Assembly (NCBI GenBank): GCA_033439255.1
Contig: CM065878.1
Location: forward strand, 3,782,001 to 3,846,000
DNA from: Hericium rajendrae
Taxonomy: Eukaryota > Basidiomycota > Agaricomycetes > Russulales > Hericiaceae
Direction: 5' to 3'
Length of the DNA stretch: 64,000 nucleotides
The translations under genes and the position numbers were made by a program. The notes under the pieces are model-generated. The model did no database searches. It saw only the letters and a list, made by a program, of their open reading frames with translations, and was not told where the DNA came from. Shown piece by piece: positions 13,173 through 25,655 of the stretch (positions are counted from its first letter, which is position 1; every line of letters begins with the position of its first letter).

Positions 13173-14695
13173 TTAGACGACATCCCCGATGTCATCCACT
13201 AGCTTGCCCTCTTCATGGACGTCGACGATACATGGCGGCTTGTTCCGATTCTGCGTCGCATTGTCGGCTTCTGCGATACTGCCGATACGGGATGTCTCTG
13301 ACTCCGGTTCTTGCACTGTCCTGAAATGCATCCCAGACACGGTCGTCGTCCTACCGTCTGCGTTCCTCCGCGAAGCCGTCTGTCGGGGATTGCTGCCATG
13401 CGCCGAATCCTGCACGCTCTCGAAGCCTTTGCCCATCCCGACACGGACGATGACAAGGGTCGGAGCAATGGGCTTTCGACACATTAAAGTGGGTCCATAG
13501 AGGATGGTCGTATCTCACCATCATAAAATTCAGAACCACGGCGAAGATAGTCTGTCACGAAAAGTTATCCTGATGAAGCGCATGGATGAAAGAGAACAGA
13601 TGTGCTTACGACACTAAAGGCGAATTTATAAGTGGCCACGATATCCAAAATGAGGCACACTGTATAGAGAGCTCCAGATTCCACACTTTGAAGGGCTGAA
13701 AGTCAGAGGGATGGCAGCAAAATTGACGGGTCCACGTACACTATAGCGATTACAGTGCGATACTTAGTCCCAGCACCGCGCCCCATGGTTTCCTGGATGC
13801 CTCTTGTCACGATCCAGATTCTTACCGCTGCAATTATGAGTGGTGGTCAAAAAACTTGGTCTGAATCTCCGTCTTCCAAAAAGCAACGCACCGATGAGGG
13901 TTGTAGTCACAATAGTCAAAACAAGTGACAGAATAGTCGCAGCGTTGGTAAAGCGGGAAGCCATCTGCAAGATGGCACCTTGAGCTGCGAGATCGCCTAA
14001 TCCCGTGGAGTCTTTCATAGCTACATAGTAAGTGCTTTCATAGCCTACAGTGGCCATGTTGCATACTGTAAAATCGAAGAATTAATATGACCAACTCTCC
14101 CCTGAGATGCGAGCCTAGGCACCTGTCATAGCAAGCAGAACGATGGCCAAAGGCATGGCTATCCGTTTCTTAGCACCCCACAGTATCCAGCAGCGATAGA
14201 TCTGTTTAGGAAAACATGGATAATCAGAAACTGGAAAAATCTATAGATTATTTCACGCACCAGCAGACCGTCCGCCACCGCCCTGTGGTTCCATCAATTA
14301 GAAAGCAGAATAGAGCAGAGTTTTGTAAGAACCGCCCTACATGTTTGCCGCAGACATAGTAACTTGGATGGGAGCAATTAGATCCACAGTCAATACCTCC
14401 CGATGGGGCAGAGTCGACCCCGGGCCGGTGCATAAGAAATCCAGATCGCCCTTTTCGCCGATCGTACTGGTGGCAACGGGCGTCAACAGGGTGACAAGGA
14501 AAGTAAGCAAGGTGACAGCAGTAGTAAAGATAAACATGGCGATCGTGACGGCCAGGTAACGCGTGTTTCTGTTTTGTCGGATGAGGATGTAGACAGAGGC
14601 TCCAAACAATGTCAAGTAAAGTCCTGATTGAATATTTGAGGTCTGCTAGAGACAAGCAATGAGACGATGGGCACACTGACCATATAAAACGGCAT
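13173..14695 (-). CDS. Orphan seven-helix membrane protein, Agaricomycete type
   Basis: The translated exons are strongly hydrophobic and look like the large Agaricomycete family of receptor-like seven-helix proteins with no known function. Segments in order: MPFYM, then after an intron a helix at GLYLTLFGASVYILI; LAVTIAMFIFTTAVTLLTFL; an outside loop with CTGPGSTLPHREVL; IYRCWILWGAKKRIAMPL and a following helix; NAATILSLVLTIVTTTLIGA; VESGALYTVCLILDIVATY; and the short motif PTLIVVRVGMGKG after the last helix. The cytoplasmic tail of about 80 residues is rich in Ser, Arg and Glu. The ESGALY and PTLI-VRVG motifs are, from memory, typical of the family. The start is uncertain. An ATG at 14695 is the nearest one in frame, but an upstream exon is possible. 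It lacks pheromone-receptor (STE3) hallmarks I would recognise. It follows the phosphatase gene on the same strand, and no function is assigned. Confidence 0.7.
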
Positions 14696-16340
14696 CGGTC
14701 TGGAAGAGACGAGGTTGAGCGCAGGAGTCGCATCTAAGGACTTGGCACTATCTCACCCAAAGCGAAGCCAAAACGACCTGCACCCGTGTCGTGAGCAAAG
14801 CAGATGGATCGGATCGATATACGCACTCTGTAGTGTTGTTCCCCGCACATGGCTCAGCCCGTAATAACAGAGTAAAATTAAAACCGAAGGAAAAAAGTTG
14901 CTGAGGACACCAGTCTAGGTACCGGCCATTTTGTAGAAATTGGGAGGTTTATATGTAACGACGTTCGTGGTCAATCTGAAACTGCGACGTAGCACTCCCA
15001 TGCAGAACAAGCCCAAGGAGCGTGAAGGACTCACCTCCCAGTGGATTCGCCAACAGAAACCTGTTTCATCACTGATAGCGCATGTACGTATGGCGGAGAT
15101 CCTGAACAGGCCTCTCGGCACTTGAGCTGCTAACTCACAAAGATAAAAATGGATGGCTAGGAAGGCGGACGGCGATACGGATGGTCAAGAGACCTCCTCG
15201 ACGCAACGCCACGACATGGCCTTTCACTGACATCCATGAAAGGATGTGGCAACTGACGCGGTGCGTTGCCTACATAGAAGCTGGAACCAGGACACACCTA
15301 AGCAGCAGCATCTCCCCGCCGCGTGGTATGAACAACCGATGGTGTGCCATTGATGACGGTCAATAGGGCAGTCCGCTCGACAGATCCGCCGAAAACAACA
15401 AAAACGTTCCTTGAAGTACCATCCGACGCCCTGCTCATACAAAGTTCGTCGAGTACCAAAACATCACGAATATCTGAGGCACAGCCCACAAGAAGAATGC
15501 ATACCACGTCCCTTTCTGTACAAATGACAACACGGAGATCAGCGCGTCCTCTTGCACGTACATATCTATACGCGGCGCGCGCGACGCCTCGAGCGACGTG
15601 GCAAAACACGAACAGGTTTCGTCGCGATCTGGAGACGAACAACGTCGTCCAGCTGGCACCGCCAGCCTGCACCAGGCATCACGACTGTCACAACACCATG
15701 CGCTCCCTGTTCAACGCATACGTTACAGCCTGAAGTGTTGGCACACAGGCTTGCGATGAAGCGGGAGAAGGCGACGCAGCGTACAGGGGATGATGTGCGC
15801 GATGGACGTTGAGCAGGAGCAGGGCATAGCAGCTGGTCGAATCGGAAACGGCGGCGCTGCGCTGCGAAATGCTGAAGTCGTGCAAGCGACTCCGATGCGT
15901 CTCGGACGACGCCAGCTTTTGAACTCTTCTGGACAACTCATCATCTGCCCACACAATCACTACAAACACCAAATGTCTGAATTACACCCAATCCAAATAA
16001 GAGTACATAACACGGCGGACGATGCGACCCGCACAAGGGCTGTAGATAGAGGTATATGCACTAGGTATGAGGCGCCGAGATCGCATGCGATGGACGGACG
16101 GGTACGGTAATAAGTGGCGACGACGACGAACGAACACATCAATGTCTGATAAGCATATAGCACATAGGTGCACCAGGAGAGATCTACAACAAACGCAAGA
16201 AGAGATGGTTAAAATGAGATGGGAGAAAAGATAGAAACCTGCACAACAAAGGTCCCATAAAACCCAAGGAAAATGAAAGCAAATGAGCCAAAATCGAAAC
16301 CGAGGCTGCGCAAAACAAAACCCACCAGCACCGACAACCT
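14696..16340. other. Unresolved stretch, possibly degenerate or intron-rich coding on minus
   Basis: About 1.6 kb lie between the phosphatase stop and the membrane-protein gene. On the minus strand short hydrophobic frames occur, for example around 15435-15540 (LISVLSFVQKGTWYAFF) and 15960-16160, with possible splice signals. They could be the remains or exons of a second membrane protein, an upstream part of the neighbouring gene, or chance. I could not assemble a convincing gene, so no CDS is called. The part next to 16340 is probably the phosphatase 3' untranslated region. Confidence 0.35.
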
Positions 16341-19300
16341 CTATTTCCACACCTTCCCAGCGGAGGAAGACAGCGGCAAAAGCTTCGCGCCCTGCGCGGC
16401 GAGCCGCAGCATGTCGTCCTCGTCGCTGCTGCGCTGCCGCCGCTTCAAGCTCGGCCGCTTCGACAGCCTCACGTCGCCCATCTTGTCCTCCTTCGGCAGC
16501 TCCGTCGGGCTCGCGCCCCGCTTGCCCTTGTTCGGGCTCACCGGCGCGCCCCATCCTCCTCGCCGTTCGACGTGCTGCTAATCGCCATCTCCTGCGTCGG
16601 CGTCTTGCCGACCGTCGTCCCATGCCGCACGGGCGACCCGTCCGCCTCGGACGGTTCGTCGACGTCCATCCACGCGACGTCGCCGTACTTGCGGCGCTCC
16701 TCGTCGACGAGCATGAGCACGCCCTCGATCACCGCGCGGTGCACGAACACGTACTGCCGCAGGCTCTGGCACAGACTCATGCGCTGCTGGCGCATGTCCT
16801 CGACCACGCGCCGGATCGGCTCGTCCAGCGACGAGAGCAGCGGCGGGCTGTGCCGGTCGTCGTGCAGCCGCCGCGGCTGCGCGTAGTCGAACGCCAGCGG
16901 CGAGTTCGTGCCCGAGCCGCGCTGCGAGTCCGGGCGCGACGACTCGCCCTGCATCGGCGAGGGCTCGTCCGTCGGCGGAGATGGCTCATTCTTCTTCTGC
17001 TCTTCGACCTGGGGCCGCTCACTGCCCTTGTTCTTCTCCTTCCGCGGGGACTTGGGCGACGTGACCGACTCCACAGACGACGGGTCCGTCGGCCAGCTGC
17101 CTGCGATGTTGACGTTCGAGTTGGAATTCGAGTTAGAGAGTACGGAACTGGACGCGGATCGCCGAGAATCCGCACCGAGGACGACTCCGACTCTTGCGCG
17201 GACTGGAACGCGCGCACCGGCGCGGGCGGCGCGAACGCCGGGGTTGTGCTCGCGGGAGGCAGCGGAAGCGACGGCGCCGAGCTGCTCGCGAACGGTCTTG
17301 TACCCGCAGGTCCGCTCGCAGGCGCGGCGCGCGCCGCCGCAGGCTGAGTCGCGGTGTTCGAAATGACGCCCTCGCCAATCTTCCCCAGCGACGCAAACGG
17401 GCGCGACGAGCCAGCAGTGACAGCAACGCCTGGAGTCAGCACGAGCGGGAGGCTCATCGCGGAGCCAGACGAGCCGCCCTCGCTGTCCGCCTCGGGCGAG
17501 AGCGAGCGCGACGCGGGCGACCCGCTCGTTGTGGGTGACAGGGACGTGGGCGGGACATGGCGCGCGGGCGAGCTGGCAGAGCCGGAGGCCGACGAACTTG
17601 GCAACATCGACAGCGGTGGAGACAGCGAGCCCACCGACGCGGCCGACGGCGCGGCGTCGCCGAACCCGACGCCGGGCGTCCACGTCTGCAGCGTGCGCTT
17701 CCCATCCATCAGCCACGGCGACGCGGGGATGCCCTGCTTCGGCGAGTCGACCTCCATCGGCGCGTCGGGCTTGCCTGAGCTTGACGTCTTCCCGGACTCG
17801 GACGCGGACGCGGACTGTGCGCGCGCATCGTCGGTCTTGCTGATCCCGACGACGGGCACGTGCACGACAAGCTGCTCGCCGACCTTCTTGTGTTCCTCGC
17901 CCGACATCGGCAGCGTCATCACGAGCCCTGCGCCCGCGGCCTTGCGGTCCACGTCCACATCCATCGGCATCTCCTTCGTCTTCCCACCCTCCTGCTGCGG
18001 CACGAGTCCCTCCCTTCGCTTCATCATCTCCCTTCTAACCCCATCCAGCACCGCGTCCACGGCGATGAACCCGCCCGTGCGCCCGACACCCGCCGAGCAA
18101 TGCAGCAGCACGGGGCGCTCGCCGAGCGCATGGCGCATAATGGCCGAGTCCGTATCGATCGCATCGAGCGACGGCGCCGTCGGGCTGCTGCTCCGCTTCC
18201 CTCACCTTCGCTGCTCGGCCCGCTTGCGCTCCCACTACCCTCCGAGCTGATGACGATCGGGCCACCCTTCGGCGCGTGAGCCTTGCGGTGCAGCGCGCGC
18301 TCGCGCTCCCACGACGGCCGCTCGCCCTCGCTGCGCGCGACCTCGTGCTCGACCTCCTGGATGAGCCGCAGCACGCCGCGCGGGTCGTCCGGCACATTCA
18401 TGTCCGGCCATTCGAGGTATTGCAGCTGCACGACGCGGCGCGGGCCGAGGTGCGGGTAGCCCGTGTGGCGCAGCTCGAGCACGCGCTTGATCGTCGAGCG
18501 CAGCCCGTCGCTCTTCGTCTCCGCGGCGGGCGCGGTCGGGAAGAACGAGCGCTCGCTCGGCTTGGCGGAGTCCTCGACGGCGCCTGTGACCTCAACGAGG
18601 CGCAGGCGGAGCGGGCCGAAGACGTCGCCGGACCAGTAGTTTCCGCACTTGACGGACGCGCCCTCGATTTCCCGTGTGAGCATCACGATGACGTGCACGT
18701 TCTGTTCCCACACAAGACTAGAGGTGGGTGCATCATGTGAACGTTTGAACACCAGCGAGGTTATCCACGGTCGAAGGTGCAGCAATAAAAGCCAAGCGGG
18801 GAACCGGGTCAGCAACCATACACTCATCATGACGCGATCAAGGAAAACGCGAGATGCGGACAACGTAACATCCATCCATCCATCATCCATCCGCATCCGT
18901 ACGCATATGAAAGAAGGGAAAGACCACTCACGTCCAGAAATCGATAAATGTCTCCGGCATCGGCCCTTGTGTTGCGATATAGCGCTTCTTCGTCCCGAGC
19001 GGCTGCACATAACTTGCATTCACGTAGTCGTCGCTGTCCTGCTCCACCGGCGTCGTCAGCGGAATCGGAAGCGGCGCCTTCGCCGCAAGGCCCGCCACAT
19101 TATTGATCGCGGTCGTCGGCGGCGGGAGGAAGAGAGCGGGCGGCGGTATCGGGATGGAGTGCAGCGGGCCAGGGGGCCCGCGCTGGCGCTTGGTTGGGGG
19201 CGAGGGGTTTTTACGCACTTGTATGGGTGCAGGCGCAGGTGCAGGCGCGGTAGGAGCCTCAGTTGCGGTGGTCGGGGGAGGTGCGCGCGGCGGGGGCTTC

Positions 19301-21649
19301 TGCTTCTGCAGGCGGACACGTGTGTGCTCAAAGGGCCATATGTTCCGATATCTGTGGGCGGCAATGATGAGCACATCGTTCTTGTGGGCGTCGCGGAGAA
19401 GCGAAAGAAAGCGAAAAGACCATATCGAGCGCGAAGGCAGGGCGATAAGTCCGGATCTCGGATCGAGCAGGCGTGGGTGCGCACGGGACGCGGCGACCTG
19501 CGATATGTGCTACCGCAAGGCAAAAGCCAGCAGTGGGGGCAGAGGGTAATGGAGCGTTCGAATCATGTATTGACATGTCCACCCGTGCGTGCCTGCTCCA
19601 ATGCGAGCCGAATGGCCCCACAACGCATACATACTCCCCACAAAGGTAGAAGGTAAGAGATGAGACTTGCCTGTTCTTTGCCCCCTTCTCGACACCAGCG
19701 GTGATGCTGTAGGGGAAATCGCCCTTTGCGCCGTGGTCATCCTTCTTGTCTTTGCTCTTATCCTTCTTGCTCGCCTTCCTCTTCTTCTTGTCTTTTTTCT
19801 TCGTCACCTCGCCATCCGCCTCCCCGTCCGCCTCCACACCGTCTGGGTCTTTGTCCTTCATCCTCTTATCCTTCCCAGGCGAAACGACCCGTCCACTCTC
19901 CCTCGAATGGTGTTCCATGACGCCCATGAGCCGCCTCTGCTCGCCGAGCTCAATGCGATAGAACTGCATTGCGAGCGCCTCTGACCCTTCCGCCATGTTT
20001 GCCTTCTCCGCTTCTCGCGTGCGGTGAGGCCATGCCCTGACCCGAATTGGAAGCGGGGAAGTGTACACGCGGCGCGAGGGGGAAGGGCGCGCGCATCGAG
20101 CGCGACGCGGTCCGACGCGAGCGGGGATTTGTCCCGACAGCCGACAGCCCCGAGTCGGAGTCGGACGCGCCAATGACGCTGCCTTCACTCTCGCCGCTGC
20201 CGCCGCTCGTGAAGACCATGCCTGCGAGACCGATGATGCCCTCGCTGCCACTGCCGCTGTCCAGCCCGCTCTCGCCACTGCCACTGCCTGAGCCACTGCC
20301 TGAGCCACTGCCGCTGCCCGACCCACTTCCAGAGCGGGATCCAGAGCCAGAGCCGCTGCCCCTACCCTCTCCGTCGGACCCGCCTCCTTCGCCCTCCACG
20401 CCGGCCCAGCGGCCGATCTCGCGGAGCCATGCGAACGGTAGGTCCGCGACGCGCGCCTTGGCGGCACGCGTGATACGGAGCGGGATGCGCTCGGTGATGC
20501 CCTGGGAGAGCTCGAGGTTCTGACGAATGGTGTCGTAGAAGGGGTTATACGCGACGGCGGCGCTGCCGGAGGCGCTCGTGGGGCCGGCAGGTGTGTGGGC
20601 GCGTGCACTCTGGCTGGTGTTGTGCCGGTGGTGCGCGTGACTAGATGTGGTGGAGCTCATGGTGAAGGCGCTCATGGGGAGACGCTTGGTGCGAAGGACG
20701 GAGCTGGCGGAGGGCACGATGACTGCGGCGGGGGCAAGGGCGGGTGCTGCGTCGGGCTGCGGAACCTCATCGTCGTCGTCGCCCTCGGGTTCGTCTCCCG
20801 GGGGCCCAAAGTCGATGAGGTCTTGGCGGTCGCGCCATACTGCCTGGAAGCCCCCCTTGAGCCATGTGAGCTCGCGCTCCACGAGTGCACTACCTTCTGT
20901 GGCGTCCTTTTGCGCCTCATTGGTGAACTTGCGCAGAAGGCCGAGTATATTTGATCCGTCCGGGAGCATGTGGGAGTCTGCATCGTAGACGAGGATGCGG
21001 CGGGCATCTCGCCAGCAGGCAAAGGTAGCTCGTGCTGCGGGTGTGGGGAGCATGTCAGCGAGCTTTGCTGTGGAGAAAAGCGGACGCTTGAGGAGGGTGG
21101 ATGGCACGGAGAGGGAGAGTGCGCAGGGGATACGGGATGAGGTATGTGATGCATGGGGGCGAAGGTCGAGGATGAGGGTATTGACGTCGTTTACGAACGA
21201 CGGGAGATCGTCGGGGACGACGAATGGGAAGGCCGGAGGCGCGGCGGAAGATGAAACCGCTGATGGGACCGCCGGAGATGGCATTCGGGGCGGCGGTCTG
21301 AGCATGAGAGATGGCGGGAGGGATAATGATGGAGGGATCCGGGGCGGGTCGGGGAGGAAGCCACAGGGCTCGTTACTGCGCTGGCGGAGGTCTGGGAGGC
21401 GGCGGATGGGGTGGGTTGGAGATTCGAGGTGAGTAACGGAGCGACATTGCTGTTGAATCTGTCGCTGATGGCCTTTGCAAAGCCGTCGGTGGCACCATCC
21501 TGTCCCGACTGGGATTGATGTGCTAGGAGAAGAAGTCCATCTGGGTGGATGGCTTGCTGGAGGGCGAGGGAGACGACGAAAGGAAGATGTTGGCAGCGAG
21601 AAAAGGCGGTCCTGACTACGCTCTGCGGTCTAGAGCGACTTGACGTCAT
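16341..21649 (-). CDS. Large rhodanese + protein tyrosine phosphatase (Pyp1/2-like), frame-broken
   Basis: A classical tyrosine phosphatase with an N-terminal rhodanese/Cdc25-like domain, the layout of fungal phosphatases that dephosphorylate MAP kinases. The N-terminal part has FVNDVNTLILDLRPHASHTS and WRDARRILVYDADSHMLPDG, the rhodanese fold (about 20850-21250). A Gly/Ser repeat and a Lys-rich tract (about 19740-19870) follow. The catalytic part has DDYVNASYVQPLGTKKRYIA, NVHVIVMLTREIEGASVKCG, the WPD loop QLQYLEWPDMNVP, the signature HCSAGVGRTGG (catalytic Cys and Arg present, about 18090), and a last helix MRQQRMSLCQSLRQYVFVHR. Long Ser/Pro-rich inserts split the catalytic domain, so the protein is far larger than yeast relatives. 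The frame shifts by one base at about 21341, 20050, 18192, 17176 and 16549, mostly at G or C runs, and conserved sequence resumes each time. MAP-kinase substrates are inferred from family only. Confidence 0.88.
20240..20372 (-). repeat. Coding Gly-Ser dipeptide repeat
   Basis: Inside the phosphatase gene, about 130 bp of imperfect 6-base units encode alternating Ser and Gly on the minus strand, with a few Arg and Glu. It is a low-complexity linker between the rhodanese domain and the Lys-rich tract. Such tracts are prone to length change. Confidence 0.75.
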
Positions 21650-23797
21650 CGCCCTCCAATCTCATCCATCGCACCTTTTCCAACATCTTCCCTCCTCTTC
21701 CATCCTCATTGCAACTTCCTCCCTCCTCGCCGTCTCTTGCCTTCACAACTCGTCTCCTCATCGAGTCTATCGCTGCCGCCTGCCCTTGTCCGCTTTCTCT
21801 TCCTTCACTCGCTCCTCGCCATTGCCGATCCCATGACATCACCTCCGAGCCGATCCAAAACTTTTCTCTTCCCCCGCGCTGACCTCATTCCCATCAATCT
21901 CCCGACGCCGCCTCCCCGGTGACGTTGTTCCTGGCCCCCTGCTTCCTGTCCTTCCAACTCAAACATTCTATCTCTCCACAACACTTGCATAGCTCACTTC
22001 CGCTTGGAGTCTTGTCATCGCAATGTTCTAGAAATCGATCCAGAATACTGCGAAAAAGCGGAACGTGTGGGAGCAGCGTGCGCGCTGCGGCCTTAGAACG
22101 CGCTTTTCCCCCATCGTGCACCACGTTCCCTCGTGCCGCTGCCAGCAGTGCTCCGACCTCGCCCATTCCATCGCATTCGACGCCCATCCGTCCCCGGCGT
22201 CTTCATCCTCGTGACACTCTTCCACGTATCGCAAGATAGAAGCTCTTCCTTGACGTGTTGCCTGCGTGCTTCCTCGGCGCCCCCGTGTCCATTGCAGAAC
22301 TTAATGCCAGCGTCGGCGCACGTTTGCTGCCTTCGCTCTTCATGTCATCTCACGATCGCGCTTCGAGTTCTAGCCCGGTCGTGCGATCCCCAGCGCTATC
22401 ACGACCCTCGAAACCTGCAGGCCGCGCGCAGGCGCACATCTAGCCTCAGTCGCTGACCTCGTATAAAGACCACCTGCCTTCTCCGTCCCAGTGACCTCAC
22501 TCGAAGGCTTTCGCGCATCTCACGCAAATATCGCGCGACGCCGCTTTATGCGACCCTGCACCCAAACCGTGGCCCGACGTCATCCGGACTTATGCCTGAG
22601 GATCTCCCGCGCCATCTTCCTGCGCGACGCTGTAGCTGAATGATGTATGGCCTGCTTCGTCGCCGTTCTGCAGCGTTCTGCAGACGTCATCGTGCCTGCT
22701 TCATTTCTATATCTCTCCGGCGGCATATCGACGGCCCTGCGGTGTCTGCTGCTCGGTTGTTAGCAGCACGTTGTCGCATGCTCCGTTTCCGTCGCGCCGG
22801 GCCCTCTGATGCCTGGCCAATCGCAGGCCTGAGATTGCGGAGTCCGAGAAGAACATCGTGATTTCTCTTGCTGCTTGTCTGACGTGCGGACCACGTCATT
22901 GACCTCCCCGCCTGACCTCGTCGTTGTTTGCATCTACCTCATACCCCTCCGTCCAGCAGTCATAAGACAGCCACGAATCATCTTCTCCACAAGATCCGTC
23001 TCCGTCGTGCCCCGGGCCCATCCCGCCACACCTGACATCCAGGCAATGGCGTAGACGAGCCCAAGGCCAACATCGTCCCTGCTGCTTGCCTGAGGTGCAG
23101 ACCAACCACGTCATTGATCTGCCCTATGACCTCCGGCTCGCCTAGTCTCCTCGTCACTAGCCGTTATCCTCTGTCCAGCCAAGCCGCGAAGTGCTTTTTC
23201 GTCATCGACCAGCCTGCTATCTCGCATCTATGTGCGGTCATGCGCTCCACAGCCCAGGCTTGCCATCGCCCATGCAGATCGAGACTATTGCCTTGCCCGA
23301 GCGCCCTCCAGTCGCGACTTGCGTCTAGCCACACGAGTGACCGGTGCGACATTAAAATGCGGCCCTTCTGTCTTGGAATACTTGCCCCGATGTATATCTG
23401 CTCAAAGTGCAGGCTATGTGCCTTGTGGTGACTCGGAGGGCCCAGGTAGCGGGCATGGGCTGGATGTGTACTGCTCAGGATGTGTAGTAATGAGCTTTGG
23501 GTGGTTATCAGACCGTATTGATACAAATCATTTGTGACGTCGTGGTAGACTGGTGCATGATCACCCTGGCATCGAAACACGAGAAGCGGAGATGCTTCTG
23601 CAAATACACTGTCGTGTGCCTGTTCGCTCACCCTCCTTCAGGCCTCAACACCACCCACGCACAGCGCCGCAATAGGCGGCACCATAAAAAGTCAATACAG
23701 AATTCACAAGCCGCCCTCAATCGTACAAAGTGCCCAACCAATAATGCACCTCGCATTTGTATTTTTCAGCAAACCCACGCAAGCCACACTATGTACC
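21650..23797. other. 2.1 kb gene-free region upstream of the phosphatase
   Basis: The region lies between the ALG1 stop and the phosphatase start, both on minus. I found no conserved protein in any frame. The plus strand is pyrimidine-rich near 21640-22030, so the phosphatase transcript side is purine-rich. It probably holds a long promoter or leader. Many short frames start inside it and could act as upstream ORFs if transcribed. An imperfect duplication is listed separately. Confidence 0.55.
22785..23150. repeat. Imperfect direct duplication, about 217 bp offset
   Basis: Two stretches of roughly 150 bp align by eye. Both carry AACATCGT, then a TGCTGCTTG core, a GTGCGGACC / GTGCAGACC variant, CCACGTCATTGA, and a following GACCTC. 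The first AACATCGT is at 22852 and the second at 23069. Small indels separate them. No coding frame or transposon end is shared, so it looks like an old local duplication in non-coding DNA. Confidence 0.5.
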
Positions 23798-25655
23798 CTA
23801 CATACCCCACCGATCGCAGTCTGCGCGCACATCCGCAAGCACGAGCGGCCGCACGACCCGCGCCCAGTTTTCGTCCCAGCTCGCCCATGGCGCCGCCTCG
23901 CCCGCTGCGTGCTGAGGGTCGGCGGCATGCGCGTGGCCGGTGGCGCGAGGGCGGCGCGCAGGGCGCCGAGGCGCGTTGTGCGGGTGGCCCGTGAGGAGGC
24001 TCTGCGAGCGCGTCAGTCTAAACGAGAGCATGATGCAAGGGAAGGGAAAGCGCACCTCGAGCTGCGCGGCGAGCTGTTCGGCGGTGCTGAAGACGAGGCC
24101 ATTCGTCCCGTCCACGACGAGCTCCGGCAAACTAGCACGCCTATCAGCATCAAGGATAAGGAAAGGATGAGAGCAGAAGGGCGCGCACCACGCAAAGTCG
24201 AGCGCGCACACGGGCAGCCCGCACCCGAACATGTCGACGACCTTCATCGGCAGATCGAGCGCGGACGAGCTCGCGTGCAGCGACACGCCCACGTCCGCGG
24301 ATCCGAGCAGCACCGGGTAGTCCTCCGCCGCGAGCCACAGACTCGCGCAGCGCACCCACTCCCAGGGCTCTTCGCCGCCCGCGCCGTCCTGCAGCCGCTG
24401 CACCTCGGCCATGTACCGCTCGCGCAGCGGGCCCTTCCCCGTCACGAGCATCACCATCTTCGGCAGGCCCTCGCCCTCGCGCGCCCCCGCATTGACGACG
24501 CGCGCCCGCGCCTCGTATGCGCCCAGCGCGCGCAGCAGCAGCCCGAAGTCCTCATCTGCGGTCCAGCTCGTGCTGCTCACGACCACGGCCGGCCGGTCCG
24601 CCCGCAGCGCGGGCATCGCGAGCCCGGTGGGCGTGCGCGCGCGCGCGTGAGCGGCGTCTCGCATGGCGGCGCGCACGGGGGGAGGAAGGGCGCGCGCGGG
24701 AGCGTGGGCGCGAGGCGCAGGAGGAGCGCGTGCGTCTCGCTGGGGAGGCGCGGCGGAAGTGTGCGGGCGGGCGGTCGTGCAGGACGGCGGTGATGCCTCT
24801 GCGCGGGGGCGTTGAAGTCGGGGTTTAGGGAGGGAAGAGGAGGGCGTACTGGAGGTTCCAGGACCGTGTGAGGTGGTCTTTCATTGCGCGCGTGACGAAG
24901 AGATGCGCGTAGGCCGAGCGGCCGAACGTCTTTTCGAACCTATGGCCGCGATGGGCTGGGAGAAGACAGGCGGACTGGCGCGGACGACATACCATTTTGC
25001 GAGCCTTACGAGGACGTGGTTTGGGCCGAGCCGGAGGGCAAGGATGCTGTATCCGAGTTATGCCAATCGATGATGACCTTGCTCCCGCGCAGGCGGCCCA
25101 CGAGGTATACAAGCGCGAGCGTGGGTATACTAGGCGGGTTCTTGCTTCGCGCAGGATGTCAGCAGTAGCGCGCGGGCGTGAACGCGGGGCGTACCTGAAC
25201 GAGGATGAACTCCGGCGGATGTGGGATGCGGATAAGCAGCGCGGCGAGGATGGTGAGGATCTGCTGTGCGATTTTAAGGGGCGCGAGGAGGAGGAAAGGC
25301 AGGGCGTGCAGCGACGCGGGAGGTTGCGAAAGGTAGAGAAAGTGCACGTGCGGGAGCGAGAGCAGCGATTGTGCGGGTTTCGAGCCTGTATATGGCTGCA
25401 TCCACCTGTTGCAAGGTTGATTGGGAAGAATAGACACACCTCTGTAGCCAATCATGTAGGTCTCAAAATCGATCTTTGCAAAGCTTTCGGCATGGTACAT
25501 CATGCGCGGACTGCGACCTATATCACCCAAGACGAGGATCGCGACGGAGCGCAGAGACGGGCGCGGATGGGGGTGCGGAAAAGTCGCCATATTAAATACG
25601 CAAAACCCAGCACGACGAGCAGCTGTGGTATAAGACCATGGAGGACGTCGACCAT
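23798..25655 (-). CDS. ALG1: ALG1 chitobiosyldiphosphodolichol beta-1,4-mannosyltransferase
   Basis: ALG1 (GT33 family) adds the first mannose from GDP-mannose to dolichol-linked GlcNAc2 on the cytosolic face of the ER. The N-terminus has one hydrophobic helix (LLVVLGFAYLIW). Then come VAILVLGDIGRSPRMMYHAE, the conserved donor-site opening, VIIDWHNLGYS, WFEKTFGRSAYAHLFVTRAM, GITAVLHDRPPAHF across an intron, VVVSSTSWTADEDFGLLLRA, KMVMLVTGKGPLRERYM, VGVSLHASSSALDLPMKVVD and MFGCGLPVCALDF. The last conserved piece, WDENWARVVRPLVL, is near the end. The order and full length fit the family. One-base frame breaks are seen at about 25553, at a run of G near 24741, and at 24676-24681, and possibly another in the last exon. 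The start was chosen as the first ATG before the membrane helix. Confidence 0.92.

Noticed and set aside
13173-14695. Membrane protein as a STE3 pheromone receptor
   Set aside because: The conserved N-terminal STE3 motifs that I know are not present; the ESGALY and PTLI-VRVG motifs fit an orphan family instead.
16283-19656. Long plus-strand open frames opposite the phosphatase gene (for example 354 and 335 codons)
   Set aside because: They are Arg/Ala/His-rich shadows of GC-rich minus-strand coding sequence, with no family motif.
23744-24793. A 349-codon plus-strand open frame
   Set aside because: It is antisense to ALG1, is Arg/His-rich throughout and matches no family.
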